NCBI GenBank assembly: GCA_002491945.1
Contig: DKWX01000066.1
Location: forward strand, 7,113-39,986
DNA: 32,874 bases
Reading direction: 5' to 3'
Source of the DNA: Porphyromonadaceae bacterium UBA7141
GTDB taxonomy: Bacteria; Bacteroidota; Bacteroidia; Bacteroidales; Muribaculaceae
Shown here: in pieces, positions 1 to 7,838 of the stretch
How positions within the stretch are numbered: the first letter of the stretch is position 1
How the letters are laid out: every line of letters starts with the position of its first letter
The notes under the pieces: model-generated
The model's input: only the letters and a program-made list of their open reading frames with translations
Databases searched by the model: none
Told to the model about the DNA's origin: nothing
Made by a program: the position numbers and the translations under genes

Positions 1-333
1 CTCTGAATATATCTTATAGAATGGACCGATCTCTTCATATTTACCTTCGTGTTTTGAATTGGGTTCGCCATATTTGTGAGTTTCAGGATAATACGGGAAT
101 GTCTGGGTCGTGAATCTTGATGGGAGAGGAGTTGACCCGACAATTCCCTTCACCTTTAACACGACGGTCTGTTCATTACAGCTTACAGTCATCTCTTCGG
201 GTCTGGGTATGCCATCGGGAATATCGGAAGTCAGGAAATAGTACAACTGCGGAAATCCATTAAAGAAGCCTTCCTTTTTGCATGAGCTGAGCAGGATGAC
301 TAAAAGGGGAATCAAGGTGATGATTTTTCTCAT
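1..333 (-). CDS. Small lipoprotein, tandem copy 1 (partial, cut by window start)
   Basis: This is the 5' part (111 codons) of a small lipoprotein gene whose 3' end lies outside the window. The start is the ATG at 333. A hydrophobic signal peptide ends in a lipobox (LLSSC, Cys18) followed by KKEG, so the mature protein should be lipid-anchored in the envelope. The mature part is almost identical to the neighbouring copy at 433-930, differing at about three positions (F/C27, F/H79, K/E97). Most other differences fall in the signal peptide. It belongs to a 597-bp tandem duplication. I recognise no named family and its function is unknown. The reading frame is intact as far as it goes. Confidence 0.8.
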   Translation of the reverse strand, partial: MRKIITLIPLLVILLSSCKKEGFFNGFPQLYYFLTSDIPDGIPRPEEMTVSCNEQTVVLKVKGIVGSTPLPSRFTTQTFPYYPETHKYGEPNSKHEGKYEEIGPFYKIYSE

Positions 334-344
334 ATGTATGGTGA

Positions 345-420
345 TTAATAATTGAGAAGTTGCCGGTCGATATATCCGAAATGACAGGATATCGAAGATA
401 TACAGTCATTCCAGGATTTT
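345..420 (-). pseudogene. Duplicated 3' remnant of the crystallin-like lipoprotein gene
   Basis: Read on the minus strand, these bases encode the last 25 residues and stop codon of the protein at 942-2165 (pattern WNDCISSISCHFGY, then DRQLLNY), with one V-to-I change. The remnant has no upstream coding sequence. It lies between the two small lipoprotein copies because the 597-bp duplication unit started inside the larger gene. It is a footprint of the duplication and is not expected to be expressed as a protein. Confidence 0.85.
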
Positions 421-432
421 TACCGCTGAGAG

Positions 433-930
433 TTACGGTTGGGTATGGGAAGAAGCTGCTTCTTGGGTAATGTGGATATACCCGGCGGCAATTTCGAACT
501 CTAAATCTGCTCCAAATGCCGCGAGTGAAAATGCGCGGATGCTGTCGGTATCGTTGGCATCTATGTCAACGACGATTTTAGGCTCCCCGTTTTCTGACTC
601 TGAATATATCTTATAGAATGGGCCAATCTCTTCATATTCACCTTCGTGTTTTGAATTAGGTTCGCCATATTTGTGAGTTTCAGGATAATACGGATGTGTC
701 TGGGTCGTGAATCTTGATGGGAGAGGAGTTGACCCGACAATTCCCTTTACCTTTAACACGACGGTCTGTTCATTACAACTTACAGTCATCTCTTCGGGTC
801 TGGGTATGCCATCGGGAATATCAGATGTCAGAAAGTAGTACAATTGCGGACATCCATTAAAGAAGCCTTCCTTTTTGCATGAGCAGATCAGGAGGACTAA
901 AGTGGGAAGAAGGATAAGGATTTTTTTCAT
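433..930 (-). CDS. Small lipoprotein, tandem copy 2
   Basis: This complete 165-residue protein has a signal peptide ending in a lipobox (LLICSC, Cys18) and then KKEG. It should therefore be a periplasmic or outer-membrane lipoprotein, though neither location can be assigned from sequence alone. The mature part is acidic, has no transmembrane helix and suggests a single beta-rich domain. I do not recognise a family. It follows the larger lipoprotein gene (942-2165) on the same strand after an 11-base gap, so the two are probably cotranscribed from the promoter at 2280-2310. It is the intact member of the tandem pair. The C-terminal 54 residues cannot be compared with copy 1 because that copy is cut by the window edge. 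Confidence 0.87.
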   Translation of the reverse strand: MKKILILLPTLVLLICSCKKEGFFNGCPQLYYFLTSDIPDGIPRPEEMTVSCNEQTVVLKVKGIVGSTPLPSRFTTQTHPYYPETHKYGEPNSKHEGEYEEIGPFYKIYSESENGEPKIVVDIDANDTDSIRAFSLAAFGADLEFEIAAGYIHITQEAASSHTQP

Positions 931-941
931 AGGTATGGTGA

Positions 942-2165
942 TTAATAATTGAGAAGTTGCCGGTCGACATATCCGAAATGACAGGATATCGAAGATATAC
1001 AGTCATTCCAGGATTTTGACGAACCGATTTTCTTATACTTTTTAAGATCCGGGATTGATACCTGTCGTGACGATTGGGTGGCCATCAGGCTGATGCGGTG
1101 TTTTGACCTGTTGTTGTCGCCATGATTATAATCCGTATCGTCCCAGATTGTCAGTACGGAACATACAATCGGGTCAGTGCCGTAATATCCGATGGCTATT
1201 GAAGTCACCTTGTCGTTGAGATTATATGGTTTCAGACTTGGTATGTTGTAGGTGAAGTGGAAGTCTGAAAGACCTTTTATCAGGGATGTCCCCTTGAAAT
1301 GGTCATTGTCGAAGATCGCAAAATAGCCAAGATCTGAATCGGTATGATTCTCAAATCCTGTTGCTCTTGTCAGAATCGAATTCTCAGCACTGTTGAGATT
1401 CATGATATCGTTGTAAAGCCTATTGCATTCGATATCCTCCTCATCATAGTAACTCATACAGTTGCTGTCGATTACGACAGTATGCACCACCGACAGCGCG
1501 TCCAGCTGTTGCATAAGCTGTGTATATTCCGGATTACTATATTCCACAGAGCCATCGTCATTCACGACAGCTTCAGATTCATAGATACGACTTTTGTAGC
1601 GGGCTTTGACAACAAAAGACTCCGCAGTCGTTTTGGCGGTCTGTGTTACCCGTATAGTCCCTTGTACAATCTCGCCGTTTTTTATGATGGGCTCATCAGG
1701 ACCATAAAATATGTAAAACCAAATATCACGGTCAGTATCGTTCTCCGGAACGGTGAGTCGGATTGCGGGTTTGTCATTTTTTTCTATGACCTCCAGCTTT
1801 ATGTCAGTTCCCGGGATGATGTGATCATTGGTGAGAATATCGGAGTTATAATGATACGTCGTGAAATTCGCAGGTGTTGAGTCGTCAGGTATCGCTACCC
1901 AGGGTCTGAGAGTGTCGGGAAATGGGATATCATATAAAGTCCCAATTACACTTAGGGTTATTTCCTGAGCTTCTCCGTCAATTACAAGATATTCTTCGTT
2001 GTTTTGTCCCGGGTCGGTATCAGACATAAAGTATGCATTCAATGTGCCTGAGATTGGTCCTACAATGACATCATTATCGCAAGCCTGAAATAGGATTGGA
2101 GTGACAAGGGTGATTACGTAAAGCGGAATTATCCTGATGATTGAAGATTGGTTTGAATGAAACAT
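942..2165 (-). CDS. Lipoprotein with C-terminal beta/gamma-crystallin-like region
   Basis: The start is set at the ATG at 2165 (MFHSNQSS), because a hydrophobic segment and lipobox (ILFQAC) then follow immediately. An in-frame ATG at 2213 would put 16 poorly fitting residues before the signal peptide. The protein is 407 residues long. The N-terminal half resembles the small lipoproteins downstream in style: acidic, beta-rich, with a short motif about sheet structure. The last ~125 residues contain two repeats ending in NDKVTSIAIGYYG and WNDCISSISCHFGY. These match the spacing and N-D-x-(I/V)-(S/T)-S-I signature of beta/gamma-crystallin or I36 inhibitor Greek-key folds, often Ca-binding. The fold call is inference from motif pattern. 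It is first in a lipoprotein operon. Confidence 0.75.
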   Translation of the reverse strand: MFHSNQSSIIRIIPLYVITLVTPILFQACDNDVIVGPISGTLNAYFMSDTDPGQNNEEYLVIDGEAQEITLSVIGTLYDIPFPDTLRPWVAIPDDSTPANFTTYHYNSDILTNDHIIPGTDIKLEVIEKNDKPAIRLTVPENDTDRDIWFYIFYGPDEPIIKNGEIVQGTIRVTQTAKTTAESFVVKARYKSRIYESEAVVNDDGSVEYSNPEYTQLMQQLDALSVVHTVVIDSNCMSYYDEEDIECNRLYNDIMNLNSAENSILTRATGFENHTDSDLGYFAIFDNDHFKGTSLIKGLSDFHFTYNIPSLKPYNLNDKVTSIAIGYYGTDPIVCSVLTIWDDTDYNHGDNNRSKHRISLMATQSSRQVSIPDLKKYKKIGSSKSWNDCISSISCHFGYVDRQLLNY

Positions 2166-2279
2166 GGTTATGTGATTGAATTGATAAATCGTAAGGACCG
2201 CAGGTCTCCACATGATTGTATGGATTTATCCCCGTAATGATAGATGTATGATATCTATCGATGGTAGCTGACTATGATG

Positions 2280-2310
2280 CAAAGATAAAAAATTTATAGT
2301 AAGGGTCAAA
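2280..2310 (-). promoter_or_regulatory. Bacteroidetes-type promoter for the lipoprotein operon
   Basis: On the minus strand the -7 box TATCTTTG (2280-2287) lies 19 bases downstream of TTTG (2307-2310), an exact match to TTTG-N19-TAnnTTTG. Transcription would start near 2273 and leave a leader of about 108 nt before the ATG at 2165. This spacing also supports 2165 over 2213 as the start. Confidence 0.72.
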
Positions 2311-2396
2311 ATACTTTTAAATTTATTTTTGTAAATTTTAATAGGCGAAGGGGTGTGAGGATTGGGTAAATTAACGGTCGAGAGGCTAAATACAGG

Positions 2397-2436
2397 CAGT
2401 CCCCCGCACGATGGCTTTGCATCGCGCGGGGGACTG
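2397..2436 (-). terminator. Strong hairpin, probable terminator of the TPR gene
   Basis: The arms are 17 bases each with one mismatch (left arm starts CAGTCCCCCGC, right arm ends GCGGGGGACTG) around a 6-base loop. It lies 64 bases downstream of the TPR stop codon. There is no clear T-run on either side, so it may be an RNA 3'-end stabiliser or processing signal instead of a simple intrinsic terminator. Confidence 0.6.
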
Positions 2437-2500
2437 ATTGAGTGTATGTCAGATGAGGATGGGCTGTGGCCGTCACCTCTTGTCAGAGCGATGATACTTG

Positions 2501-4120
2501 TTAGAGCGACTCTACGAATTTGCGGTAGTCGGCGTTGTCGGGATCATATTTGAGGTAGCCGTTGAAGTAGCGTTTGGCTGTCTCTTTATCCTTCTTGTCG
2601 AGGTATGCGTTGCCGACCGCATTGTAGAGGTTTTTGGCATCGCCGGCGAAGCGGGATGTATCATCCATTTTTTCGAGCAGGTCGATCGACTGGATGTAGT
2701 ACTGGATAGCCTCCTCGTTCTGACCCTTCTGCATGGCCACGTCGCCTTTCAGCTTGGCGGGACGGTACATGCCGGGATACTGCTCGGCAGCGGCATCGCC
2801 AAACTTGAGGGCTTTCTGGAAGAAAGTGTCGGCAGCTGCCGGATCATTCTCCTTGTTCTGCACGCCTGCATAGTAGGCGAATACGGCAGCCTGCCAGTTG
2901 TCGTTGAAACCGGGATCCTTGGTATTTGCGATGTAGCCGTCGTAGGCGTTGCTTGCGCCGGGCATGTCTCGGCGGTCTACGTTAAGCATAGAGAGCTGCT
3001 TGTAGAGAGCCGCGTTGGTGGGGAGATTCTTGATACCCTCTTCAAGCACAGCCTTAGCCTCGTCAAGTTTTTTGGCTTTCTGGAACTCGTCGCCGATAAG
3101 CGTGTAGTCGATTGGTGCGAACACATTCTTGGCGGGGGCGGCCATATGGGCGTTGTAAAGGGCTTCAGCCATGGGGAGCATCTGGTCGGCCATAGCGGGG
3201 AGCTGCGCCGCATTCATAAACTGGAAGCGGAGTGCGGAGAAGTTGGAGGGATCCTTCGACAGAAGCTGCGAAGCATAGTCGTAACCCTTCTGATAGTCGC
3301 CGCCGTAGAAGAGGAGGAACGCGTAGCGGTCTTCATCCTGCTTGAAGTGGTTGGGGTTGTTGACATACTTGCCATACTCGGCGGCAGCCTCCTTGTACAT
3401 CCCCTGATTATAGTAGGCATTGGCCAGAGAGCGTTGGCCGAGAGCCGAATCGGGATTGAGGTCAAGAAGTTTCTGGAGCATGTTGATGCCGTATTCGGGA
3501 TTTACCTGCGAGAAGAGGTTGGCATATTTGAAGTATGCGGCAGTGGCATTTGGGTCGTAGTTGAGCGCCATTTCATATTTGGCTCCGGCAGCTCCATAGT
3601 CCTTGGCCTGAGCCAGAATATCGCCCTCGAAAATGTAGATAGAGGGATCCTTCATGTCTATTTTGCGAGCCTTATCCACACGTTTAGTGATTACCTTGGC
3701 GTAAAGTTCGGGATTTACGGCATTGTAGGCTCTTGCGATAGCAATCTGCACAGCGGGGTCTTTCTTATCGAGTCCTTCGGCCTTCTTGAAGTTGGCCTCA
3801 GCCTCCTTTGGATTGTTGGCGATGAGGTCGAGCTGTCCAAGTCCGATATAGTTGAACGCATATTCGGGGTTGGCTTCGACGCCTTTGTTGAAGAAAGCTC
3901 GTGCTTCATCTGCATTGTTGTCACTCAGAGAGATAAGGCCCTGATAGTAATAGCCGACGGCCTTGTCGGTGCCGGCATTGTTGATGTTGCGCTGCAGGAG
4001 TTCCTTTGCGTTGGAGAGCTGACCTGCTTCATAATATTCCACACCTTCGGCATGGGTTTGAGCGAGCGCCGAGAAAGCCGAGCCGGCCAGTACGAGCGCG
4101 ATAAGTGATTTGTAGTTCAT
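2501..4120 (-). CDS. Tetratricopeptide repeat protein, periplasmic, of the TonB cluster
   Basis: This 539-residue protein starts with a Sec signal peptide (LIALVLAGSAFSALAQ). The rest consists of TPR helices: repeated motifs such as A.GYYYQGLISL, AYFKYANLF and AKRYFNGYLKYDPDNADY mark at least ten repeats. TPRs form protein-binding solenoids, so a scaffold or partner-binding role in the periplasm is likely. It is the last gene of the exbB-exbD-exbD-tonB-small protein-PstS-like series on the minus strand, separated from the PstS-like gene by a 150-bp gap with a hairpin. This gene order is familiar from Bacteroidetes genomes, which suggests a supporting role in TonB-dependent transport. The specific partner is unknown. 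Confidence 0.9.
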   Translation of the reverse strand: MNYKSLIALVLAGSAFSALAQTHAEGVEYYEAGQLSNAKELLQRNINNAGTDKAVGYYYQGLISLSDNNADEARAFFNKGVEANPEYAFNYIGLGQLDLIANNPKEAEANFKKAEGLDKKDPAVQIAIARAYNAVNPELYAKVITKRVDKARKIDMKDPSIYIFEGDILAQAKDYGAAGAKYEMALNYDPNATAAYFKYANLFSQVNPEYGINMLQKLLDLNPDSALGQRSLANAYYNQGMYKEAAAEYGKYVNNPNHFKQDEDRYAFLLFYGGDYQKGYDYASQLLSKDPSNFSALRFQFMNAAQLPAMADQMLPMAEALYNAHMAAPAKNVFAPIDYTLIGDEFQKAKKLDEAKAVLEEGIKNLPTNAALYKQLSMLNVDRRDMPGASNAYDGYIANTKDPGFNDNWQAAVFAYYAGVQNKENDPAAADTFFQKALKFGDAAAEQYPGMYRPAKLKGDVAMQKGQNEEAIQYYIQSIDLLEKMDDTSRFAGDAKNLYNAVGNAYLDKKDKETAKRYFNGYLKYDPDNADYRKFVESL

Positions 4121-4158
4121 CAGTATGTAGTATAAATTATTGATTACTTAATCCGGCG

Positions 4159-4192
4159 GAAGCGCCCGGCGAACATAGCCGCCCGGCGCTTC
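4159..4192. terminator. GC-rich hairpin between PstS-like and TPR genes
   Basis: The arms pair as GAAGCGCC, a C.C mismatch, then GGCG, around the 8-base loop AACATAGC (right arm CGCC-C-GGCGCTTC). It lies between two same-strand genes. No T-run follows, and I see no promoter for the TPR gene, so partial termination, attenuation or mRNA processing is the likely role. Confidence 0.5.
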
Positions 4193-4270
4193 AGTGGCTG
4201 ACCGGCATGAAACCCATAGCCATGTCTGCCGTAGGAGAGTTACATTATTGACAACGCAGCAGCGGTGTTT

Positions 4271-5374
4271 TTATTTTACAAGTTGCACGACTCTTCGGTT
4301 GATATGGTAAGGCATTATACCGGACTTGATGATAATCTTCTGCCCGACGAATCCGGTGACAAAAGTATAGAAGCTGTGCAGCATTGTGGAGTTGGAGGCT
4401 GTGGATATCATCCATACCTTTCGGAACAGGGGATAGTCGCCGGAATTGATATAAAGCTGGTAGGGCTTATAGGCCACGGGGCTGAAATCATTGTCTTCGC
4501 AAGGATTGCTCACCTTGATAATGTTTACTTCAGAGGTGAGGTCGGTGTTGATTGAATCATTTTCATTGGCATAATCCTCCATGCGTCGGTCCATCGGGAC
4601 AGTTTTTGCTACACTCAGGTCATTGCCGAGCCATGAGACAGAGATTATTCCGAGTGCATCCGGATCGTTCTTGACCACATCAAATACGGCGGCATTGTTT
4701 TTCTGCGCGTATGGTTTGATATAATCGGTGATTTTCTTTCCTTCGGGCAGGAATTTCTCACGCATGTATGACACAGTAGAAGAACCTTCGGCATCGAATA
4801 CGACCTTGATTGCCGTTGTGTCGTTGCCTGCGAGCTGGTCCCATCGAGTCAGTTCGCCCCGCAGAATTTTGCGGATCTCATCCATAGATAGTGCGCTTAC
4901 GGGATTATCCTTGTTGACAATCATGGCCACGGCATCGACGGCGATGCAATTGGAACGTACGATTCTCCGGTTGACACTTTTGCAATGCTGGCGTTCCTCT
5001 TTGGTAAAGTCGCGAGTGACGATTATGCTCTGACATTTGTCGGCGAGCAGGGAATCAATGCAAGCCTGTTCCGACATATAGAACGGGAGGATGTGGGCAT
5101 CCTTGTATTGGAATTCGAATGCCTGAATCTCCTCGTCGAGGATGTTGCGGAATCCATCGTCGCAGAACACTGCGCCGGTGCCTGATGTGTATTCGCCGCG
5201 TTTGATTTCGCCGCAGGCGGCGAGCGATGCGATGAAGAGCAGGGTTACGGCGCAACTTACCACAATCTTGGTGATTCGGATGTAACCTGGGACAGCCTGG
5301 TGTATGCGGGAATTTCCTTTATGTGCGGCGTATGCGAAAAGCGCCGCCTCGCGAAGTCGACGGGTGGAAATCAT
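4271..5374 (-). CDS. PstS-like phosphate-binding-type lipoprotein of the TonB cluster
   Basis: This 367-residue protein resembles the PstS/PBP-like substrate-binding fold (type II). Recognisable segments are VTRDFTKEE, AVDAVAMIVNKDNPVSALSMDEIRKILRGELTRW split around residues 150-185, and FDAEGSSTVSYMREKFL. These correspond to the DAxAxIVNxxNP and SG(S/T)-type ligand motifs. A hydrophobic segment ending in the lipobox ASLAAC precedes the domain. About 35 residues precede that signal, which is long, and no internal ATG offers a shorter start, so the true start may be a non-ATG codon. No Pst permease genes lie nearby. The linkage to exbB/exbD/tonB suggests a periplasmic role tied to the TonB machinery. 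Phosphate binding itself is unproven. Confidence 0.85.
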   Translation of the reverse strand: MISTRRLREAALFAYAAHKGNSRIHQAVPGYIRITKIVVSCAVTLLFIASLAACGEIKRGEYTSGTGAVFCDDGFRNILDEEIQAFEFQYKDAHILPFYMSEQACIDSLLADKCQSIIVTRDFTKEERQHCKSVNRRIVRSNCIAVDAVAMIVNKDNPVSALSMDEIRKILRGELTRWDQLAGNDTTAIKVVFDAEGSSTVSYMREKFLPEGKKITDYIKPYAQKNNAAVFDVVKNDPDALGIISVSWLGNDLSVAKTVPMDRRMEDYANENDSINTDLTSEVNIIKVSNPCEDNDFSPVAYKPYQLYINSGDYPLFRKVWMISTASNSTMLHSFYTFVTGFVGQKIIIKSGIMPYHINRRVVQLVK

Positions 5375-5469
5375 GTGTTGTAAAAAAAGTCTTATGTAAG
5401 TGTTCGGATTTCAAGTAAGTGAAAGGAAATCTGTAGTGCAGCTTGCGTTGCTTGCGGCAAAGTCAGGTC

Positions 5470-5493
5470 GGAAGCATAGCCATATGTGCTTCC
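5470..5493. other. Weak hairpin upstream of the PstS-like gene
   Basis: GGAAGCA pairs with TGCTTCC across a 10-base loop. It lies in the 221-bp gap between the PstS-like start and the small membrane protein. I see no Bacteroidetes promoter box in this gap. Confidence 0.3.
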
Positions 5494-5561
5494 TCCCCGA
5501 CACGTGAAATTATCTCGGAAAAACCCTCTGCGGGTAAATGAGAGTTGAATTCAGACTATTG

Positions 5562-5590
5562 CCTGTCGGAACGGTTGAAATTTCGGCAGG
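5562..5590 (-). terminator. Imperfect hairpin just after the small membrane protein
   Basis: CCTGTCGGAA pairs with TTTCGGCAGG (10 bp, two G.U pairs) across a 9-base loop. It starts five bases beyond the stop codon of the 70-residue gene and has no T-run, so it is only a possible terminator or 3' stabiliser. Confidence 0.35.
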
Positions 5591-5595
5591 GAGCA

Positions 5596-5808
5596 TCAGT
5601 AAGTCTGACCCTTGTACATTCGGTAGCCGCGATATATGCCATAGAGGCACAGCAGCACACCGATTGCGATAGAAACACCGTAATTAATAATGTCGAATAC
5701 ATTGCAGAGGAACAGCACCCCTACAGCAAGATAGACGAGCACCATAAAGATACCGAATACGAGGCGCATCCCCTTGGGCATGCCGTTGTTGTCAGAATAC
5801 TTATCCAT
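5596..5808 (-). CDS. Small two-helix inner membrane protein of the TonB cluster
   Basis: This 70-residue protein has two predicted membrane helices (about residues 14-36 and 43-60) and a short basic C-terminus (YRGYRMYKGQ). It starts MDKYSDNN. It lies between the tonB terminator and the PstS-like gene, on the same strand as all of them. Small proteins of this kind recur at this position in Bacteroidetes TonB clusters, so it is probably a real gene even though it has no named function. A membrane accessory of the ExbB/ExbD/TonB complex is possible, but this is inference from context only. Confidence 0.75.
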   Translation of the reverse strand: MDKYSDNNGMPKGMRLVFGIFMVLVYLAVGVLFLCNVFDIINYGVSIAIGVLLCLYGIYRGYRMYKGQTY

Positions 5809-6124
5809 AGCAGTAGTGATTAATGAATTATATATATAGTTTTTGAGGAAGTGAAGTCGGCATGATAATTCTACCGCCGCCTCGCCGCTTCATGGGAACC
5901 CTGCGCCAGAAGGCGGGATGTCAGACGTATAAATCTGTCAGTTTCAAAGCCCCGAATCACGCGGGTTCACTTTTTTAACAATTAATCGGCTGATTAGTTT
6001 TGAGAAACTGATAAAAAAGAGAGGATTCCGAATTTCGGAATCCTCTCTTTTGCTATATGTGCGTTCAGAAGGTGTAATCGAGTTATTGCCTGATGGCGAC
6101 AGCCGAGTCTTCTGATTGCGATGT
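5809..6124. other. Intergenic stretch after tonB
   Basis: These 316 bases contain the tonB terminator at 6015-6051. I find no -7 box oriented toward the small membrane protein, so that gene may depend on read-through from the exbB promoter. Confidence 0.6.
6015..6051 (-). terminator. Intrinsic terminator of the exbB-exbD-exbD-tonB operon
   Basis: A perfect stem (AAAAGAGAGGATTCCG with its complement, loop AATTT) is followed on the minus strand by a run of six T. It lies about 75 bases after the tonB stop. This is the clearest intrinsic terminator in the first 10 kb and separates the motor genes from the three accessory genes downstream. Confidence 0.85.
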
Positions 6125-7000
6125 TTACTGATTTTGCAGACGGAAAGTCACCGGGAGGTTGAAGTAAGAGCGCACAGGCTGGCCGTTGTTCTTACCGGGC
6201 TGCCACTTAGGCATACGTTTCACTACACGGAGTGCTTCCTGGTCGAGGTCTCTGTCGACACCCTTCACGATAGTGGGGCTACCGATAGAACCATCTTTTT
6301 CAACGACGAACTTCACTACGACGCGACCGGAGATACCGTTCTGCTGAGCTGATTCCGGGTATCGGATGTTGTTGGAGAGCCACTTCATCATTGCGGCCTG
6401 ACCGCCGGGGAATTCCGCCGGCTGCTCAACAGCCACGAAGATTTTCTCAGGCTCGTCCTTCTTAACCTCCGGGACGGGTTCTACGACCTGTACCTGTTCT
6501 ACCACTGCCTTGAACTTATCCACATCGTCGGCACCTTCCTGATTGACAACGCCGCGAGCGGTATTGTCTTCCTTCTGGGTCTCCATATCCATCACCTCGT
6601 TCTTCACCTGGTCGGCGTCGACGATGGCGATCTGGGTTACCTGAACAGTGGCGAGCACCTCTTCAGGCACCTGAGGGATTTCCTGTTCGAACTTCTGCTG
6701 TTCGGGTTCCTCCTCCTCGGGTTCGGGCTCGTCAGATACTGTCTCGAGTTCGAGAGCCTGCATCTTTTCGCGCTCTTCGATGAGGGCGAGGCGGTCTTTC
6801 TCAGCTTTATAGTCGGAATATTTGGAGTATCCGATTAGGAGACAGATTACTACAACAAGACCGATGAGAGCATAGAGAGCGGCGAGGTTGTGACGCTTGT
6901 CGCTGTCCTTACGGAGCATGTATGCACCGAACTCCTGGTTCTTATCGGCGAAGACTATGTCGCGCCATTCTTTTGATGTCAGATCTACATTTTTAGCCAT
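6125..7000 (-). CDS. tonB: Energy transducer TonB
   Basis: This 291-residue protein passes ExbB/ExbD proton-motive energy to outer-membrane TonB-dependent receptors. The N-terminal cytoplasmic stretch (~45 residues, including DKNQEFGAYMLR) is typical of Bacteroidetes TonB. A single membrane helix follows at about 41-60, then an acidic, proline-containing periplasmic linker (about 80-205, with EPEPEEEEPEQQ). The C-terminal TonB domain starts near residue 205 and carries the signatures RYPESAQQNGISGRVVVKF, VEKDGSI and FNLPVTFRL. The start is ATG at 7000. It lies 36 bases after the second exbD and is the last gene before a strong terminator. Confidence 0.95.
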   Translation of the reverse strand: MAKNVDLTSKEWRDIVFADKNQEFGAYMLRKDSDKRHNLAALYALIGLVVVICLLIGYSKYSDYKAEKDRLALIEEREKMQALELETVSDEPEPEEEEPEQQKFEQEIPQVPEEVLATVQVTQIAIVDADQVKNEVMDMETQKEDNTARGVVNQEGADDVDKFKAVVEQVQVVEPVPEVKKDEPEKIFVAVEQPAEFPGGQAAMMKWLSNNIRYPESAQQNGISGRVVVKFVVEKDGSIGSPTIVKGVDRDLDQEALRVVKRMPKWQPGKNNGQPVRSYFNLPVTFRLQNQ

Positions 7001-7036
7001 TGTGATTGCTGCTTTAAAGGATTAATAAATCTAACA

Positions 7037-7837
7037 TTACTCATTGTGGTGTTTACGATAGTCATCGAGCATTACGAGGTCGGCATCGGTGATATTGTCA
7101 ATCTGATATTTCGAGATTGAGTTGATCTGCATCTCGTCGAGGATATCCACGAGTCCGCGGTAAGAGGCCTCGGGAGTCGACTTGATGATGATTACAGGCT
7201 TCTTGATGTTTTCATCCTTACGCACCTTAGAGGCAGCTTCGTTATACTTAGCCATAGCCTCCTCACGTCCGTCCTTAGTCTCAAGCGAGCCAAACTTACC
7301 GTCGTTGAGATCCTTCTTGAGGGCATTGATTTTCTCAAGCACTTCCTTATTGCGGTTCTGAATGATATCACGGATACCGCGAGCCTTGTGGTCGCCTACA
7401 GAGTTGACCTCATCGCTAAGGAGTTCGGATTTCTTGAGGTTGTTGTTTGCAGAAATCACTACGCCGCCAGGTCCGAAGATACCTTCATCGCCACCGGGCT
7501 TTCCATCGTAATAGTAGATTTCATTGACCACGTTGCCATTGACAGAGTCTACCATGAGAGTTCCGGGCGTTGGTCCGGCTTTCTTTTTGGCGTCGATGAT
7601 GATTGTGATAGCGTCGTTGGCCGAAGCCTGCGACATGTTCTCCTCATTCTGCACCTTCTCATTGGTAGGGAGCGCGATGGTCAGTGTCTGGGACTTGATC
7701 ATGGTCGTACAGAGCATGAAGAATGTTATAAGCAACATGTTCATGTCGACCATGGGAGTGAAGTCCACGCGGATCTGCATTTTTTTCTGGTGACCTTTCT
7801 TTCCGCTGTCACCACCTGATTGCTGAACTTCTGCCAT
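7037..7837 (-). CDS. exbD: Biopolymer transport protein ExbD (second copy)
   Basis: This 266-residue ExbD-family subunit of the TonB motor has a short cytoplasmic N-terminus and one membrane helix, with the conserved proton-relay aspartate at D31 in FTPMVDMNMLLITFFML. A large periplasmic domain follows. It is longer than classical ExbD (~140 residues) because of a ~100-residue insertion around residues 85-195, which includes a Gly-rich stretch and a charged helical stretch. The C-terminal part (KPVIIIKSTPEASYRGLVDILDEM) is the usual ExbD/TolR fold. Its start follows the preceding exbD stop with one base between them, so translation is probably coupled. Two dissimilar ExbD proteins in tandem are common in Bacteroidetes. 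Confidence 0.93.
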   Translation of the reverse strand: MAEVQQSGGDSGKKGHQKKMQIRVDFTPMVDMNMLLITFFMLCTTMIKSQTLTIALPTNEKVQNEENMSQASANDAITIIIDAKKKAGPTPGTLMVDSVNGNVVNEIYYYDGKPGGDEGIFGPGGVVISANNNLKKSELLSDEVNSVGDHKARGIRDIIQNRNKEVLEKINALKKDLNDGKFGSLETKDGREEAMAKYNEAASKVRKDENIKKPVIIIKSTPEASYRGLVDILDEMQINSISKYQIDNITDADLVMLDDYRKHHNE

Positions 7838-7838
7838 T

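Larger units (their letters stand above)
1..1017. repeat. Tandem direct duplication, 597-bp period
   Basis: Bases 1-420 match 598-1017 at a constant offset of 597 with only scattered substitutions. The lipoprotein starts (333 and 930), the upstream spacers and a piece of the next gene are all duplicated in register. The match stops abruptly at 420/1017, inside the 3' end of the larger lipoprotein gene. The left copy runs off the window, so the outer boundary of copy 1 cannot be seen. The pattern fits unequal crossover or a replication duplication followed by modest divergence. Confidence 0.93.
2166..2500. other. Intergenic stretch between TPR gene and lipoprotein operon
   Basis: These 335 bases hold the promoter at 2280-2310 and the long hairpin at 2397-2436. 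Apart from an AT-rich block (2290-2345) I see no further gene or element. Confidence 0.7.

Noticed and set aside
2362..2553. 63-codon plus-strand open frame over the hairpin at 2397
   Set aside because: It runs through the hairpin and into the antisense of the TPR gene, with no protein-like sequence.
2498..4108. 536-codon open frame on the plus strand
   Set aside because: It is antisense to the TPR gene at 2501-4120, has no domain pattern, and arises from the codon composition of that gene.
4271..5374. Part of a PstSCAB phosphate ABC transporter
   Set aside because: No permease or ATPase genes lie nearby; the neighbours are TonB motor genes.
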